DNA from: Actinoplanes sp. N902-109
GTDB lineage: Bacteria > Actinomycetota > Actinomycetes > Mycobacteriales > Micromonosporaceae
Direction: 5' to 3'
Assembly: GCF_000389965.1 (NCBI RefSeq)
Contig: NC_021191.1
Span: 1,985,501-2,049,500, forward strand
DNA length: 64,000 nucleotides
Both the position numbers and the translations under genes were made by a program. The notes under the pieces are model-generated. The model did not search any database. It was not told where the DNA came from and worked only from the letters and a program-made list of their open reading frames with translations. Shown one piece after another: positions 33,239-40,412 of the stretch (its first letter is position 1; every line of letters starts with the position of its first letter).

Positions 33239-33462
33239 TGGCCACGGCAACGACGGAACCGAGTAACGCCCCGACCCCACCGGCCGAGAGAGCCACCCCC
33301 TGCTGTGACGGTGGCCCGGTGCCGGGGCGCGAAGACACTCCCGAGCCGAGCACGACAAGAGGCGCTCGATGCTTGAGCGCGAAGGTGTGGTGGCACCGCG
33401 AGGATCCCGCTCGCCCACACCTCCCTGGGGCCGCGTTGCAGTCACCAGAGGAGGTCACCGCC
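33239..33462 (+). ncRNA. translational T-box riboswitch leader of aspS2
   Basis: The leader folds by eye into all T-box parts. Stem I: TGGCC (33239-33243) with GG-aa-CCG (33255-33261), loop ending in GAC (33252-33254), a candidate Asp specifier. Stem II: AGTA (33262-33265) and GAA (33331-33333), the S-turn strands, flank CGCCCC/GGGGCG; inner helices are CACCGG/CCGGTG and GCCACC/GGTGGC. Stem III: GCGCTC/GAGCGC (33362-33380). Antisequestrator: AGGTGTGG (33383-33390), seven-base bulge TGGCACC (33391-33397), GCGAG/CTCGC, CCACACCT (33415-33422). TGGC would pair with a GCCA tRNA end. Alternative fold: ACCTCCCTGG (33419-33428) pairs with CCAG-a-GGAGGT (33445-33455), hiding the ribosome-binding site. 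Confidence 0.85.
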
Positions 33463-34716
33463 ATGCAACGCATCCTCTCCGCCCACCTGGCCGACCACGA
33501 GAAGCAGACCGTCACGATCGCGGGCTGGATCCACCGTCGCCGGTTGCTCAAGTCGGTCGCGTTCCTGATCGTGCGCGACGCCACCGGGCTCAGCCAGGTA
33601 GTGGTCACCGACCCCGCCGTACGCGCCGAGGTGGAAGCGCTGACCGAGGAGACCGTCATCGAGGTCACCGGCACGATCACCGCGAACCCGGCTGCCCCGG
33701 CCGGCGTCGAGCTGACCGAGCCGTCCATCCGGGTGCTCGGCTCGGTCGCCGTACCGTTGCCGTTCGATCTGCACCGGCCCGAGCTGAGCGCGACCATGGC
33801 CACCCAGCTGGACCATGCGGCGGTCGCCCTGCGGCATGCGTCGCGGGTCGAGGCGTTGCGGGTCGCGGCCGCCGCGACCGCGGGTTTCCGGGCGGCGCTG
33901 GAGCGGCAGCGGTTCGTGGAGATCCACACCCCCAAGATCGTGGGTACGGCCACCGAGTCCGGCGCGAACGTCTTCCAGCTCGACTACTTCGGCCGCGAGG
34001 CGTACCTGGCGCAGTCGCCGCAGTTCTACAAGCAGCTGATGGTCGGGGTCTTCGAACGGGTCTACGAGGTCGGCCCGGTGTTCCGCGCCGAGCCGCACGA
34101 CACCGCCCGCCACCTCGCCCAGTACACGTCGCTGGACGCGGAGATGGGGTTCGTCACCGACCACCGCGACGTGATGGCGATGCTGACCTCGGTGATCGCC
34201 GGGATGATGGCGACCGTGCGGGAACGCACCGGGGCCGAGGTGCCCGACGTACCGGCGGAGATCCCCGCGCTGCACTTCACCGAGGCGTTGCGGATCGCCG
34301 GCGCGCCGGCGGACGAGCCGGACCTGGCCCCGGCGCACGAGCGGGCGCTGGGGGAGTGGGCGCTGCGCGAGCACGGCTCCGACTTCGTGTACGTCACCGG
34401 CTACCCGATGGCGAAGCGGCCGTTCTACACCCATCCACAGCCGTCCGACCCGCGCTGGAGCAACAGCTTCGACCTGCTGTTCCGCGGTCTCGAGCTGGTG
34501 ACGGGCGGGCAGCGACTGCACCGGTACGAGGACTACCTGGCCGTCGCGCCGCAGCCGGACCAGCTGGAGGGCTATCTGGAGGGCTTCCGGCACGGCATGC
34601 CGCCGCACGGCGGGTTCGCGATCGGCCTGGAACGCTTCGTGGCGCGGCTGCTCAAGGCGGGCAACGTCCGCGAGGTCACGGCGTTCCCCCGCGACCTGCA
34701 CCGCGTGCTGCCCTAG
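33463..34716 (+). CDS. aspS2: archaeal/eukaryal-type aspartyl-tRNA synthetase
   Basis: A 417-residue class II synthetase without the bacterial GAD insertion. An N-terminal OB-fold (VTIAGWIHRRRLLKSVAFLIVRDATGLSQVVV) binds the anticodon. The catalytic domain has FVEIHTPKIVGTATESGANVF, YFGREAYLAQSPQFYKQLMV, motif 2 VGPVFRAEPHDTARHLAQYTSLDAEMGF and motif 3 GGFAIGLERFVARLL. The GYPMAKRPFYT segment matches AspRS rather than AsnRS. ATG 33463 follows GAGGAGG; the frame runs back to 33235 only through the T-box leader. It may charge tRNA-Asp only, or also tRNA-Asn. A standard bacterial aspS, if present, lies outside the window. Confidence 0.88.
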   Translation: MQRILSAHLADHEKQTVTIAGWIHRRRLLKSVAFLIVRDATGLSQVVVTDPAVRAEVEALTEETVIEVTGTITANPAAPAGVELTEPSIRVLGSVAVPLPFDLHRPELSATMATQLDHAAVALRHASRVEALRVAAAATAGFRAALERQRFVEIHTPKIVGTATESGANVFQLDYFGREAYLAQSPQFYKQLMVGVFERVYEVGPVFRAEPHDTARHLAQYTSLDAEMGFVTDHRDVMAMLTSVIAGMMATVRERTGAEVPDVPAEIPALHFTEALRIAGAPADEPDLAPAHERALGEWALREHGSDFVYVTGYPMAKRPFYTHPQPSDPRWSNSFDLLFRGLELVTGGQRLHRYEDYLAVAPQPDQLEGYLEGFRHGMPPHGGFAIGLERFVARLLKAGNVREVTAFPRDLHRVLP

Positions 34717-34720
34717 CGCG

Positions 34721-34885
34721 TCAGGCCAGCACCGCGATCGTCACGCCGGCCACGATGAGCAGCGGGACGATCGTCATGCAGATCAGGATCCACCAGGAGA
34801 CGGGGTGGCCGAAGTTCAGTGCCACCCCGCCGCCCTTGCGGGGCACGAAGACGCGCTTGTCGCGGGGCTCGTTGTAGAGCTTCAT
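34721..34885 (-). CDS. small DUF5808-like membrane protein
   Basis: A 54-residue protein, MKLYNEPRDKRVFVPRKGGG then VALNFGHPVSWWILICMTIVPLLIVAGVTI. The DxRxFVP...xLNFxxP pattern before a single membrane helix resembles DUF5808. Its ATG overlaps the lipB stop (ATGA), so it is translated from the lipB message. It ends four bases from the convergent aspS2 stop. Function is unknown. Confidence 0.7.
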   Translation of the reverse strand: MKLYNEPRDKRVFVPRKGGGVALNFGHPVSWWILICMTIVPLLIVAGVTIAVLA

Positions 34886-35514
34886 GACAGCAGCGCAGGC
34901 AGGTGCTTCTCGACCACGGGCAGCACGTCGGCCACCGTGACCGGACGGCCGAGTTCCCAGGACAGCGAGGTCACCCCGGCGTCGCGGATGCCACAGGGCA
35001 CGAACCGGTCGAAGTTGGACAGGTCGCAGTCGCTGTTGATGGCGAAGCCGTGCTGGGTGACGCCGCGGGCGACGCGGATGCCGATGGCTGCCACCTTGCG
35101 GTCGGGTCCGCGCTCGTCGGCCCGCACCCAGGCCCCGCTGCGCCCCTCGACCCGCTCGGCGGTCACCCCGAACTCGGCGCACACGTCGATCAGCATCTGC
35201 TCGATGCGCCGGACGTAGGCGACCACGTCGATCGGGTCGGCGAGCTTGACGATCGGATAGCCGACCAGCTGCCCCGGGCCGTGCCAGGTGATCTTGCCGC
35301 CCCGGTCGACGTCGACCACCGGGGTGCCGTCCATCGGGCGGTCCAGCGGCTCGGTGCGCTTGCCGGCGGTGAACACGCTGGGGTGCTCGAGCAGCAGGAT
35401 CGTGTCGGGCTGGGTGCCCGCCACCACGGCGTCGTGCAGACGGCGCTGCTCGTCCCAGGCCTCGCGATAGTCGACCAGGCCCGGACGCAGCACCTGCAGC
35501 GTGGAAGTCGTCAC
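34882..35514 (-). CDS. lipB: octanoyl-[ACP]:protein N-octanoyltransferase
   Basis: LipB moves octanoate from acyl carrier protein to lipoyl-domain lysines, feeding LipA. The 210-residue protein has LLEHPSVFTAGKRTEPLD, DRGGKITWHGPGQLVGYPIVKL, the lysine context DRKVAAIGIRVARGVTQHGFAIN and the catalytic cysteine in FVPCGI followed by GVTSL. The start is GTG 35514. It is followed by an overlapping small membrane-protein gene. Unusually, lipA is not adjacent; aspS2 and its riboswitch lie between them on the other strand. Confidence 0.96.
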   Translation of the reverse strand: MTTSTLQVLRPGLVDYREAWDEQRRLHDAVVAGTQPDTILLLEHPSVFTAGKRTEPLDRPMDGTPVVDVDRGGKITWHGPGQLVGYPIVKLADPIDVVAYVRRIEQMLIDVCAEFGVTAERVEGRSGAWVRADERGPDRKVAAIGIRVARGVTQHGFAINSDCDLSNFDRFVPCGIRDAGVTSLSWELGRPVTVADVLPVVEKHLPALLS

Positions 35515-35535
35515 GCCCCCAGCCTAACGCCGGGT

Positions 35536-37428
35536 TCAGCTGCCGTAGTTGTCGGCGCCGTCACCCGGCACCGACATGGGGTCGACGCCCGGCCGCACCC
35601 GCCAGACCAGCACGTCGTCGACCCGCTCGCCCGGCCCGAACAGCTCGGTCATGGTGCGCACCAGCGCCGCCCGGAACAGCACGCCGTCCCGGCCGGTGAT
35701 CTCGTCCGGGATGAACAGCGCGTGGATGTCCCAGTACACCAGGTCCTCGCGGACGCGGGCCCGGTCGAAGTTGTCGATGTCGTCCAGGTAGCCGGTCGTC
35801 GCCGCCCGCAGGAACATCCAGTCGGTACGCCGCGGCAGCGCACCCACCCGGCCGGTGCCGTTGGGCCCGCCCGGTCCGAGGAAGTAGCCGTCGGGGATGC
35901 GGAAGAGCTCACCACCCCGGGCCATCGTGTACGCCTGCCAGCGCTGGGCGTCCGGAGCACTGCTGGCGCCGTACGGGAGGGCACTCATCACCTGCCCGTC
36001 CGACACGAACCGCTTCCAGGCGCCGTCGGCGATGAACTTCGGCTCGGGCGAACGCTCGCTGGTGAGCACCGGGGTCGGGAAGATCGGCACCAGCGCGACC
36101 GCGAACGCCACGCTCCACAGCACCCGGTCGCGCCGGCGTCCCGGACTGCTGCGGAGGACCCGCTCGGACAGCAGCGCCAGCACGACGCCGATGACGCACA
36201 CCACCACCAGCGCCAGCCGGGCCGGTAGGGCCGAGTCGAAGATCGGCAGGTGCTGCACCGCAGCGTAGAGCAGCGGGACGTCATACTCCTTGGTGAACCA
36301 GTTGAGCCGCGGGCCCAGCGACAGCACCGCGAAGAGCAGGCCGACGATGGTCAGCGAGCGCATCAGCGCCTTGCGCGTGCGGTCGGCGCGCCACCACAGC
36401 AGGACCGTCCCGGCCACGACCAGCAGCAGCAGCGGGACACCGAAGAACGACGCCCCCTCGGTCTGGTTGGACGCCAGGTCGCCGCGCTGCAGCCCGAACG
36501 CCCCGGCGATCGACCGGAACGGGTAGACCCCGTAGCCGGCCAGGTCCTCGACATATTTGCGCTGGTCAAAACCGGTTCCCTGGTACGACCCGGGGCCGGC
36601 GAAGTGCATGTGCAGCGGATAGGCGAGCAACGCCCCCGCGATGACCACACTGACGCCGAGGGCGGCCAGGGCTCGCGGCGCCGCCCGGCGGATCTGCGGC
36701 CAGGTGGCCCGCGAGCTGCCCCACGCGATCACGAACACGATCGCCGCCATCGCGATGTAGAAGAGCATCTCCGGCGCGATGGAGAACGCCACGCTGATCA
36801 GCAGGCCGAGCACGATGCCGTTGAGCAGCCACCGGGGCGAGGTGCGCAGCCGGATCACCCACCAGAGCAGCACCGGCGCGAGCCAGCCGGCCGTCCAGTT
36901 CAGATGACCGTTGGCGTGGGCGATCCAGCCCGGGGCGAAGCCGCAGAACAAAGCGCCGAGCAAGGCCGAGAGGCGATGCGGTACGGCGAACCGGCGCAGG
37001 AACAGATACCAGGCGAAGGACGAGCCGGCGAGATTCAGCGTGAGGATCGTCACGTACGTCAGCGAGGGGCCGGCCAGATAGGTCAGTGGCGCGAACAGGA
37101 TCGCGTACACGGTGATGGACGTGTTGGCCGCGAGGTTCACCCCGCCCGGCGCGTTCATCAGCGTGGTCCAGAACGGGTCGGCGCCGTGCCGCAGGATCTG
37201 CACGCCGTAGGCCAGCACCCACTCGAAGAAGGCGTGGTCACCCTCGTTGTAGCTGACCGCGCGCCGCCACGGGTCGGACCAGATGCCCGAGGTGATCCAG
37301 TAGGCCATTCCCAGGCAGAGTGCGGCCACGGCGGCATCGCGCCACCACGGCCGGATCCGGCGGGCAGCCTTCCCCCGCGCCGGCGCGGGAGCGTCGGCGA
37401 CGTCGGGAACGGTGGGTGCTACGGCCAC
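35536..37428 (-). CDS. large polytopic membrane protein, copy 1 (GT-C-like)
   Basis: A 630-residue protein with about ten to twelve hydrophobic segments and a soluble C-terminal part (from about residue 450). Landmarks are YNEGDHAFFEWVLAYGVQILRHGADPFWTTLMNAPGGVNLAANTS and GFAPGWIAHANGHLNWTAGWLAPVLLWWV. Further on are LPIFDSALPARLALVV and YTMARGGELFRIPDGYFLGPGG. The acidic residue in the first outer loop (NEGDHAFFEW) and the architecture resemble GT-C glycosyltransferases, though no defined family is recognised. It is about half identical by eye to the next gene. It begins 57 bp after that gene on the same strand. No experimental role is known to me. Confidence 0.75.
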   Translation of the reverse strand: MAVAPTVPDVADAPAPARGKAARRIRPWWRDAAVAALCLGMAYWITSGIWSDPWRRAVSYNEGDHAFFEWVLAYGVQILRHGADPFWTTLMNAPGGVNLAANTSITVYAILFAPLTYLAGPSLTYVTILTLNLAGSSFAWYLFLRRFAVPHRLSALLGALFCGFAPGWIAHANGHLNWTAGWLAPVLLWWVIRLRTSPRWLLNGIVLGLLISVAFSIAPEMLFYIAMAAIVFVIAWGSSRATWPQIRRAAPRALAALGVSVVIAGALLAYPLHMHFAGPGSYQGTGFDQRKYVEDLAGYGVYPFRSIAGAFGLQRGDLASNQTEGASFFGVPLLLLVVAGTVLLWWRADRTRKALMRSLTIVGLLFAVLSLGPRLNWFTKEYDVPLLYAAVQHLPIFDSALPARLALVVVCVIGVVLALLSERVLRSSPGRRRDRVLWSVAFAVALVPIFPTPVLTSERSPEPKFIADGAWKRFVSDGQVMSALPYGASSAPDAQRWQAYTMARGGELFRIPDGYFLGPGGPNGTGRVGALPRRTDWMFLRAATTGYLDDIDNFDRARVREDLVYWDIHALFIPDEITGRDGVLFRAALVRTMTELFGPGERVDDVLVWRVRPGVDPMSVPGDGADNYGS

Positions 37429-37484
37429 CCGTGAGAAGTTATCAGTGCCGCGTGAAATTCATGTTCCCAGCGGGCGTACTGAGA

Positions 37485-39341
37485 TCATTTCGGATCGATA
37501 CCGGGGCGGATGCGCCACAGCAGCACGTCACCGACCCGCTCCGGCTCGCCGAGCAACGCCGTCGCGGTCATCTCGGTGGCGGAACGGAACAGCGCCGAGT
37601 GCGAGCCCTGGATCTGGTCGGGCAGGAAGACCGCCTGCACGTTCCAGTACTTGAAGTCCTCGCGCGCCTGCTGCCGGTCCACGCTGCCGATCGGGGCCAC
37701 CTCGCCGTAGAACGCGGCCTTGAAGAACAACCAGTCCGTCCAGCGCGACTCGGCGCCGATCCGGCCGGTGCCGTCCGGGCCGCCCGGACCCAGGAAATAA
37801 CCGTCGGGGATGCGGAACTGCTTGCCCGCCCGCGCCATCGTGTACGCCTGCCAGCGCTGCCCGTCCGCGGTGTCGGTGGTGGCGAACGGCAGCGCCGAGA
37901 TGACGCCGTTGTCGCCCACGTAGTCACGCCAGATGCCGTTGGCGATGAACGCGGGCTCGGGCGTGCGCCGCTCGGTCAGCACCGGCATCGGTACCAGCGG
38001 CAGCAGGGCGAGGGCATAGGCGGCCGCCCAGGCGGTGTGCGCGGGCACCGACGGCAGTGGCTCGGTCAGCAGCCGCTCGGTGAGCAGCGCCAGCACGATG
38101 CCGAACACGCCGGCCACCACCAGGGCGAAGCGGGCGGGCAGGGCCGAGTCGAACAGCGGGAGGTGCAGCAGGGCCTCGTACGGCAGCCGGATCTGGGTCT
38201 CGTCCTTGAAGAACCTGAGCCCCGGCCCCCAGGACAGCACCAGGAAGACCACGCCGACCGTGCTCAGCGCGGCGAGGGTGGCCCGCCGGCCGGCGTCGGC
38301 GCGCCGCCACAGCACCACGAGGGCGAGCGGGATGAGGATCATCAGGCCCCACCCGAAGTACGACGTCTCCTCGGTCGGGTTGGGCGCGAGGTCGTTGCCC
38401 ACGCCCAGCCAGCCGGCGATCGACCGGGTCGGGTACTCGAAGTACGCCCCGACGTCCTCGACGTAGTAATACTGGTTGAAGCCGGTGCCGGTGAACGTGC
38501 GCGGCCCGGCGAAGTGCATGTAGAGCGGGTACATCAGCAGGCCGGCGGCGATCACCGCGGCCGTGACCAGCCCCTTGAGCACGGTGGTCAGCGCGGCCCG
38601 GGCCTCGTTCCGGGTTGCCGGGGCCAGCGACCACACGACCAGGAACACCGCACTGGCCAGCGCGGTGAAGAACAGCCCCTCGGCGGCGATCGAGAAGCCG
38701 ACCGCGATCACGACGCCGAGCACCACGCCGTTGCGGATCCAGTGGTCGCGTTCACGCAGCTTGAGCACCCACCACAGGACCACCGGCGCGACCCAGCCCG
38801 CGGTCCAGTTCAGGTGGCCGTTGGCGTGCGACACGAAGCCGGGCGCGAACCCGATGAACAGCCCGCCGACCCCCGCCGCGACCTTGTTGCGGACGAGGAA
38901 GCGGCGCAGGAACAGCCACCACGCGAACGCCGACCCGGCCAGGTTGAGCGTCAGCACCGTGACAAAGCTGACCTGCGGCCCGGCCAGGAACGTCAGCGGC
39001 GCGAACAGGGTCGTGTACACGGTGATCGACGTGTTGGCGGCCAGGTTGACCCCCAGCGGCGCGTTCATCATGTGGGTGTAGAACGGGTCGGCGCCGTGGC
39101 TCAGCGTGTAGACCCCGTAGCCGAACAACCATTCGAAGAACGCCTGGTCGCCCTTGTTCTCCACGAGCACGCGCCCGGTCGGGTCGCGCCACAGACCGTT
39201 GGTCTCGTACGCCGCCAGCGCGATCGCCAGCACACCGAAGATCAGATGCGCGCGCCAGGACAGCACACGTGCCCGCAGCCGGCCTCCCGGACCGGGGGGC
39301 GGCTCGGCGGACTCGGACGGGGCAGCCTCGACGACGGACAC
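37485..39341 (-). CDS. large polytopic membrane protein, copy 2 (GT-C-like)
   Basis: A 618-residue paralogue of the preceding entry. The start is set at GTG 39341 (MSVVEAAPSESAEPP); the frame runs on to 39512 but there overlaps the next gene and looks non-coding. Matching landmarks are NKGDQAFFEWLFGYGVYTLSHGADPFYTHMMNAPLGVNLAANTS, GFAPGFVSHANGHLNWTAGWVAPVVLWWV, LPLFDSALPARFALVV and YTMARAGKQFRIPDGYFLGPGG. Both copies keep an acidic residue before FFEW. The conserved C-terminal soluble domain may bind an acceptor. A lipid-linked sugar or polymer-handling role is inferred only. Confidence 0.75.
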   Translation of the reverse strand: MSVVEAAPSESAEPPPGPGGRLRARVLSWRAHLIFGVLAIALAAYETNGLWRDPTGRVLVENKGDQAFFEWLFGYGVYTLSHGADPFYTHMMNAPLGVNLAANTSITVYTTLFAPLTFLAGPQVSFVTVLTLNLAGSAFAWWLFLRRFLVRNKVAAGVGGLFIGFAPGFVSHANGHLNWTAGWVAPVVLWWVLKLRERDHWIRNGVVLGVVIAVGFSIAAEGLFFTALASAVFLVVWSLAPATRNEARAALTTVLKGLVTAAVIAAGLLMYPLYMHFAGPRTFTGTGFNQYYYVEDVGAYFEYPTRSIAGWLGVGNDLAPNPTEETSYFGWGLMILIPLALVVLWRRADAGRRATLAALSTVGVVFLVLSWGPGLRFFKDETQIRLPYEALLHLPLFDSALPARFALVVAGVFGIVLALLTERLLTEPLPSVPAHTAWAAAYALALLPLVPMPVLTERRTPEPAFIANGIWRDYVGDNGVISALPFATTDTADGQRWQAYTMARAGKQFRIPDGYFLGPGGPDGTGRIGAESRWTDWLFFKAAFYGEVAPIGSVDRQQAREDFKYWNVQAVFLPDQIQGSHSALFRSATEMTATALLGEPERVGDVLLWRIRPGIDPK

Positions 39342-39372
39342 GCGCCGCACGTTAGCAAGGCCGGGCCGCTTG

Positions 39373-40290
39373 TCAGGCGACGGCGGGCGTTTCCTCACCC
39401 ACAGCGGCACGCAAAGCCGCCTCCACGGTGGGGTGGGTGAACCGGAATCCCGCCCGTTCGAGGACCCCGGGCAGCACCCGCTGGCTGCGCAGCGCCTCCC
39501 CGGCGAACTCACCGAGCGCGACGTGCAGCGCGATCCCCGGCACCTGCAGCAGCGCCGGCCGGTGCAGCACCTTGCCCAGCGCGCGGGTAAACTCGGCGTT
39601 GGTGACCGGCGCCGGCCCGACCAGGTTCACCGGCCCGGCCAGATCGTCCCGGGTGAGCAGGAACGCGACGGCGTCCAGCCAGTCGACCAGCGAGATCCAC
39701 GGCACCCACTGCTTGCCGCCGCCCAGCTTGGCCCCCGCCCCCAGCTTGAACAGCGGCATCTGCGGCTTGAGCAACCCGCCGTGCTGGTCGAGGGGCAGCC
39801 CGGTGCGCAGCAGAGCCACCCGCACCCCGGCGTCCTCGGCGGGTCGCGCGGCGGCCTCCCACACCCGGCACACGTCGGCCAGGAACCCGGTGCCCGCCGG
39901 TGCCTCCTCGGTGACCTCCCGGTCGCCGGTGTCGCCGTACCACCCGACGGCCGAGGACTGCAGCAGCACGGTGGGCCGGTCCGCAGCGGCCAGCTTGCGG
40001 ATCTCGTGCGCGATTGTGCCCGCGGTGTCCACCCGGCTGCTGCGGATCGTGCTCTTGTACCCCGGCGTCCACCGCTTGTCGCCCACCCCCGCACCCGCGA
40101 GGTTGATCACCGCATCGGCCGCCACCAGCAAAGCCGGATCCAGCTGCCCGGTCGACGGCTGCCACGTGGCCTCGTCGGCGCTCTGCGCGGGCCGCCGCAC
40201 CAGCCGCACCACCTCATGGCCGCCCCCGCGCAACCGCTCGACGAGCTTGCCACCCAGGAACCCCGAAGCGCCGGCCATGAGAATCCGCAT
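39373..40290 (-). CDS. TIGR01777-type NAD-dependent epimerase/dehydratase
   Basis: A 305-residue extended SDR-like protein (SDR39U1 group). It begins MRILMAGASGFLGGKLVERL and has VINLAGAGVGDKRWTPGYKSTIRSSRV, then the conserved VLLQSSAVGWYGDTGD (SAVGxYG), the usual DFLxxVCxxWE-like FLADVCRVWEAAA, and a C-terminal DUF1731 part (RSQRVLPGVLERAGFRFTHPTVEAAL). ATG 40290 fits family starts; two ATGs at 40299-40302 are alternatives. The physiological substrate is unknown, and a heme-related role has been proposed for some relatives. Confidence 0.9.
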   Translation of the reverse strand: MRILMAGASGFLGGKLVERLRGGGHEVVRLVRRPAQSADEATWQPSTGQLDPALLVAADAVINLAGAGVGDKRWTPGYKSTIRSSRVDTAGTIAHEIRKLAAADRPTVLLQSSAVGWYGDTGDREVTEEAPAGTGFLADVCRVWEAAARPAEDAGVRVALLRTGLPLDQHGGLLKPQMPLFKLGAGAKLGGGKQWVPWISLVDWLDAVAFLLTRDDLAGPVNLVGPAPVTNAEFTRALGKVLHRPALLQVPGIALHVALGEFAGEALRSQRVLPGVLERAGFRFTHPTVEAALRAAVGEETPAVA

Positions 40291-40328
40291 ACCGCTCATC
40301 ATTCCCGATCACGGACCCACCTGAAACG

Positions 40329-40354
40329 AGAAGGAGCGCCGAAGCGCTCCTTCT
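40329..40354 (-). terminator. sucB terminator
   Basis: A perfect 11-bp stem, AGAAGGAGCGC/GCGCTCCTTCT, closes on a CGAA tetraloop. It lies about 60 bp past the sucB stop and before the epimerase start. Confidence 0.85.
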
Positions 40355-40412
40355 TGCTCACATCTCGTACTGGAAAGCCGGACGGCGGGATCCCACCGAG
40401 CCGAAGGCGAGG

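Noticed and set aside
33235..33462. GTG 33235 as the aspS2 start
   Set aside because: The added residues have no synthetase similarity, and the DNA forms the T-box elements. ATG 33463 has a strong ribosome-binding site.
39342..39512. Extended N-terminus of the second large membrane protein
   Set aside because: The extension overlaps the epimerase gene and its sequence is Arg/Pro-rich with no counterpart in the paralogue.
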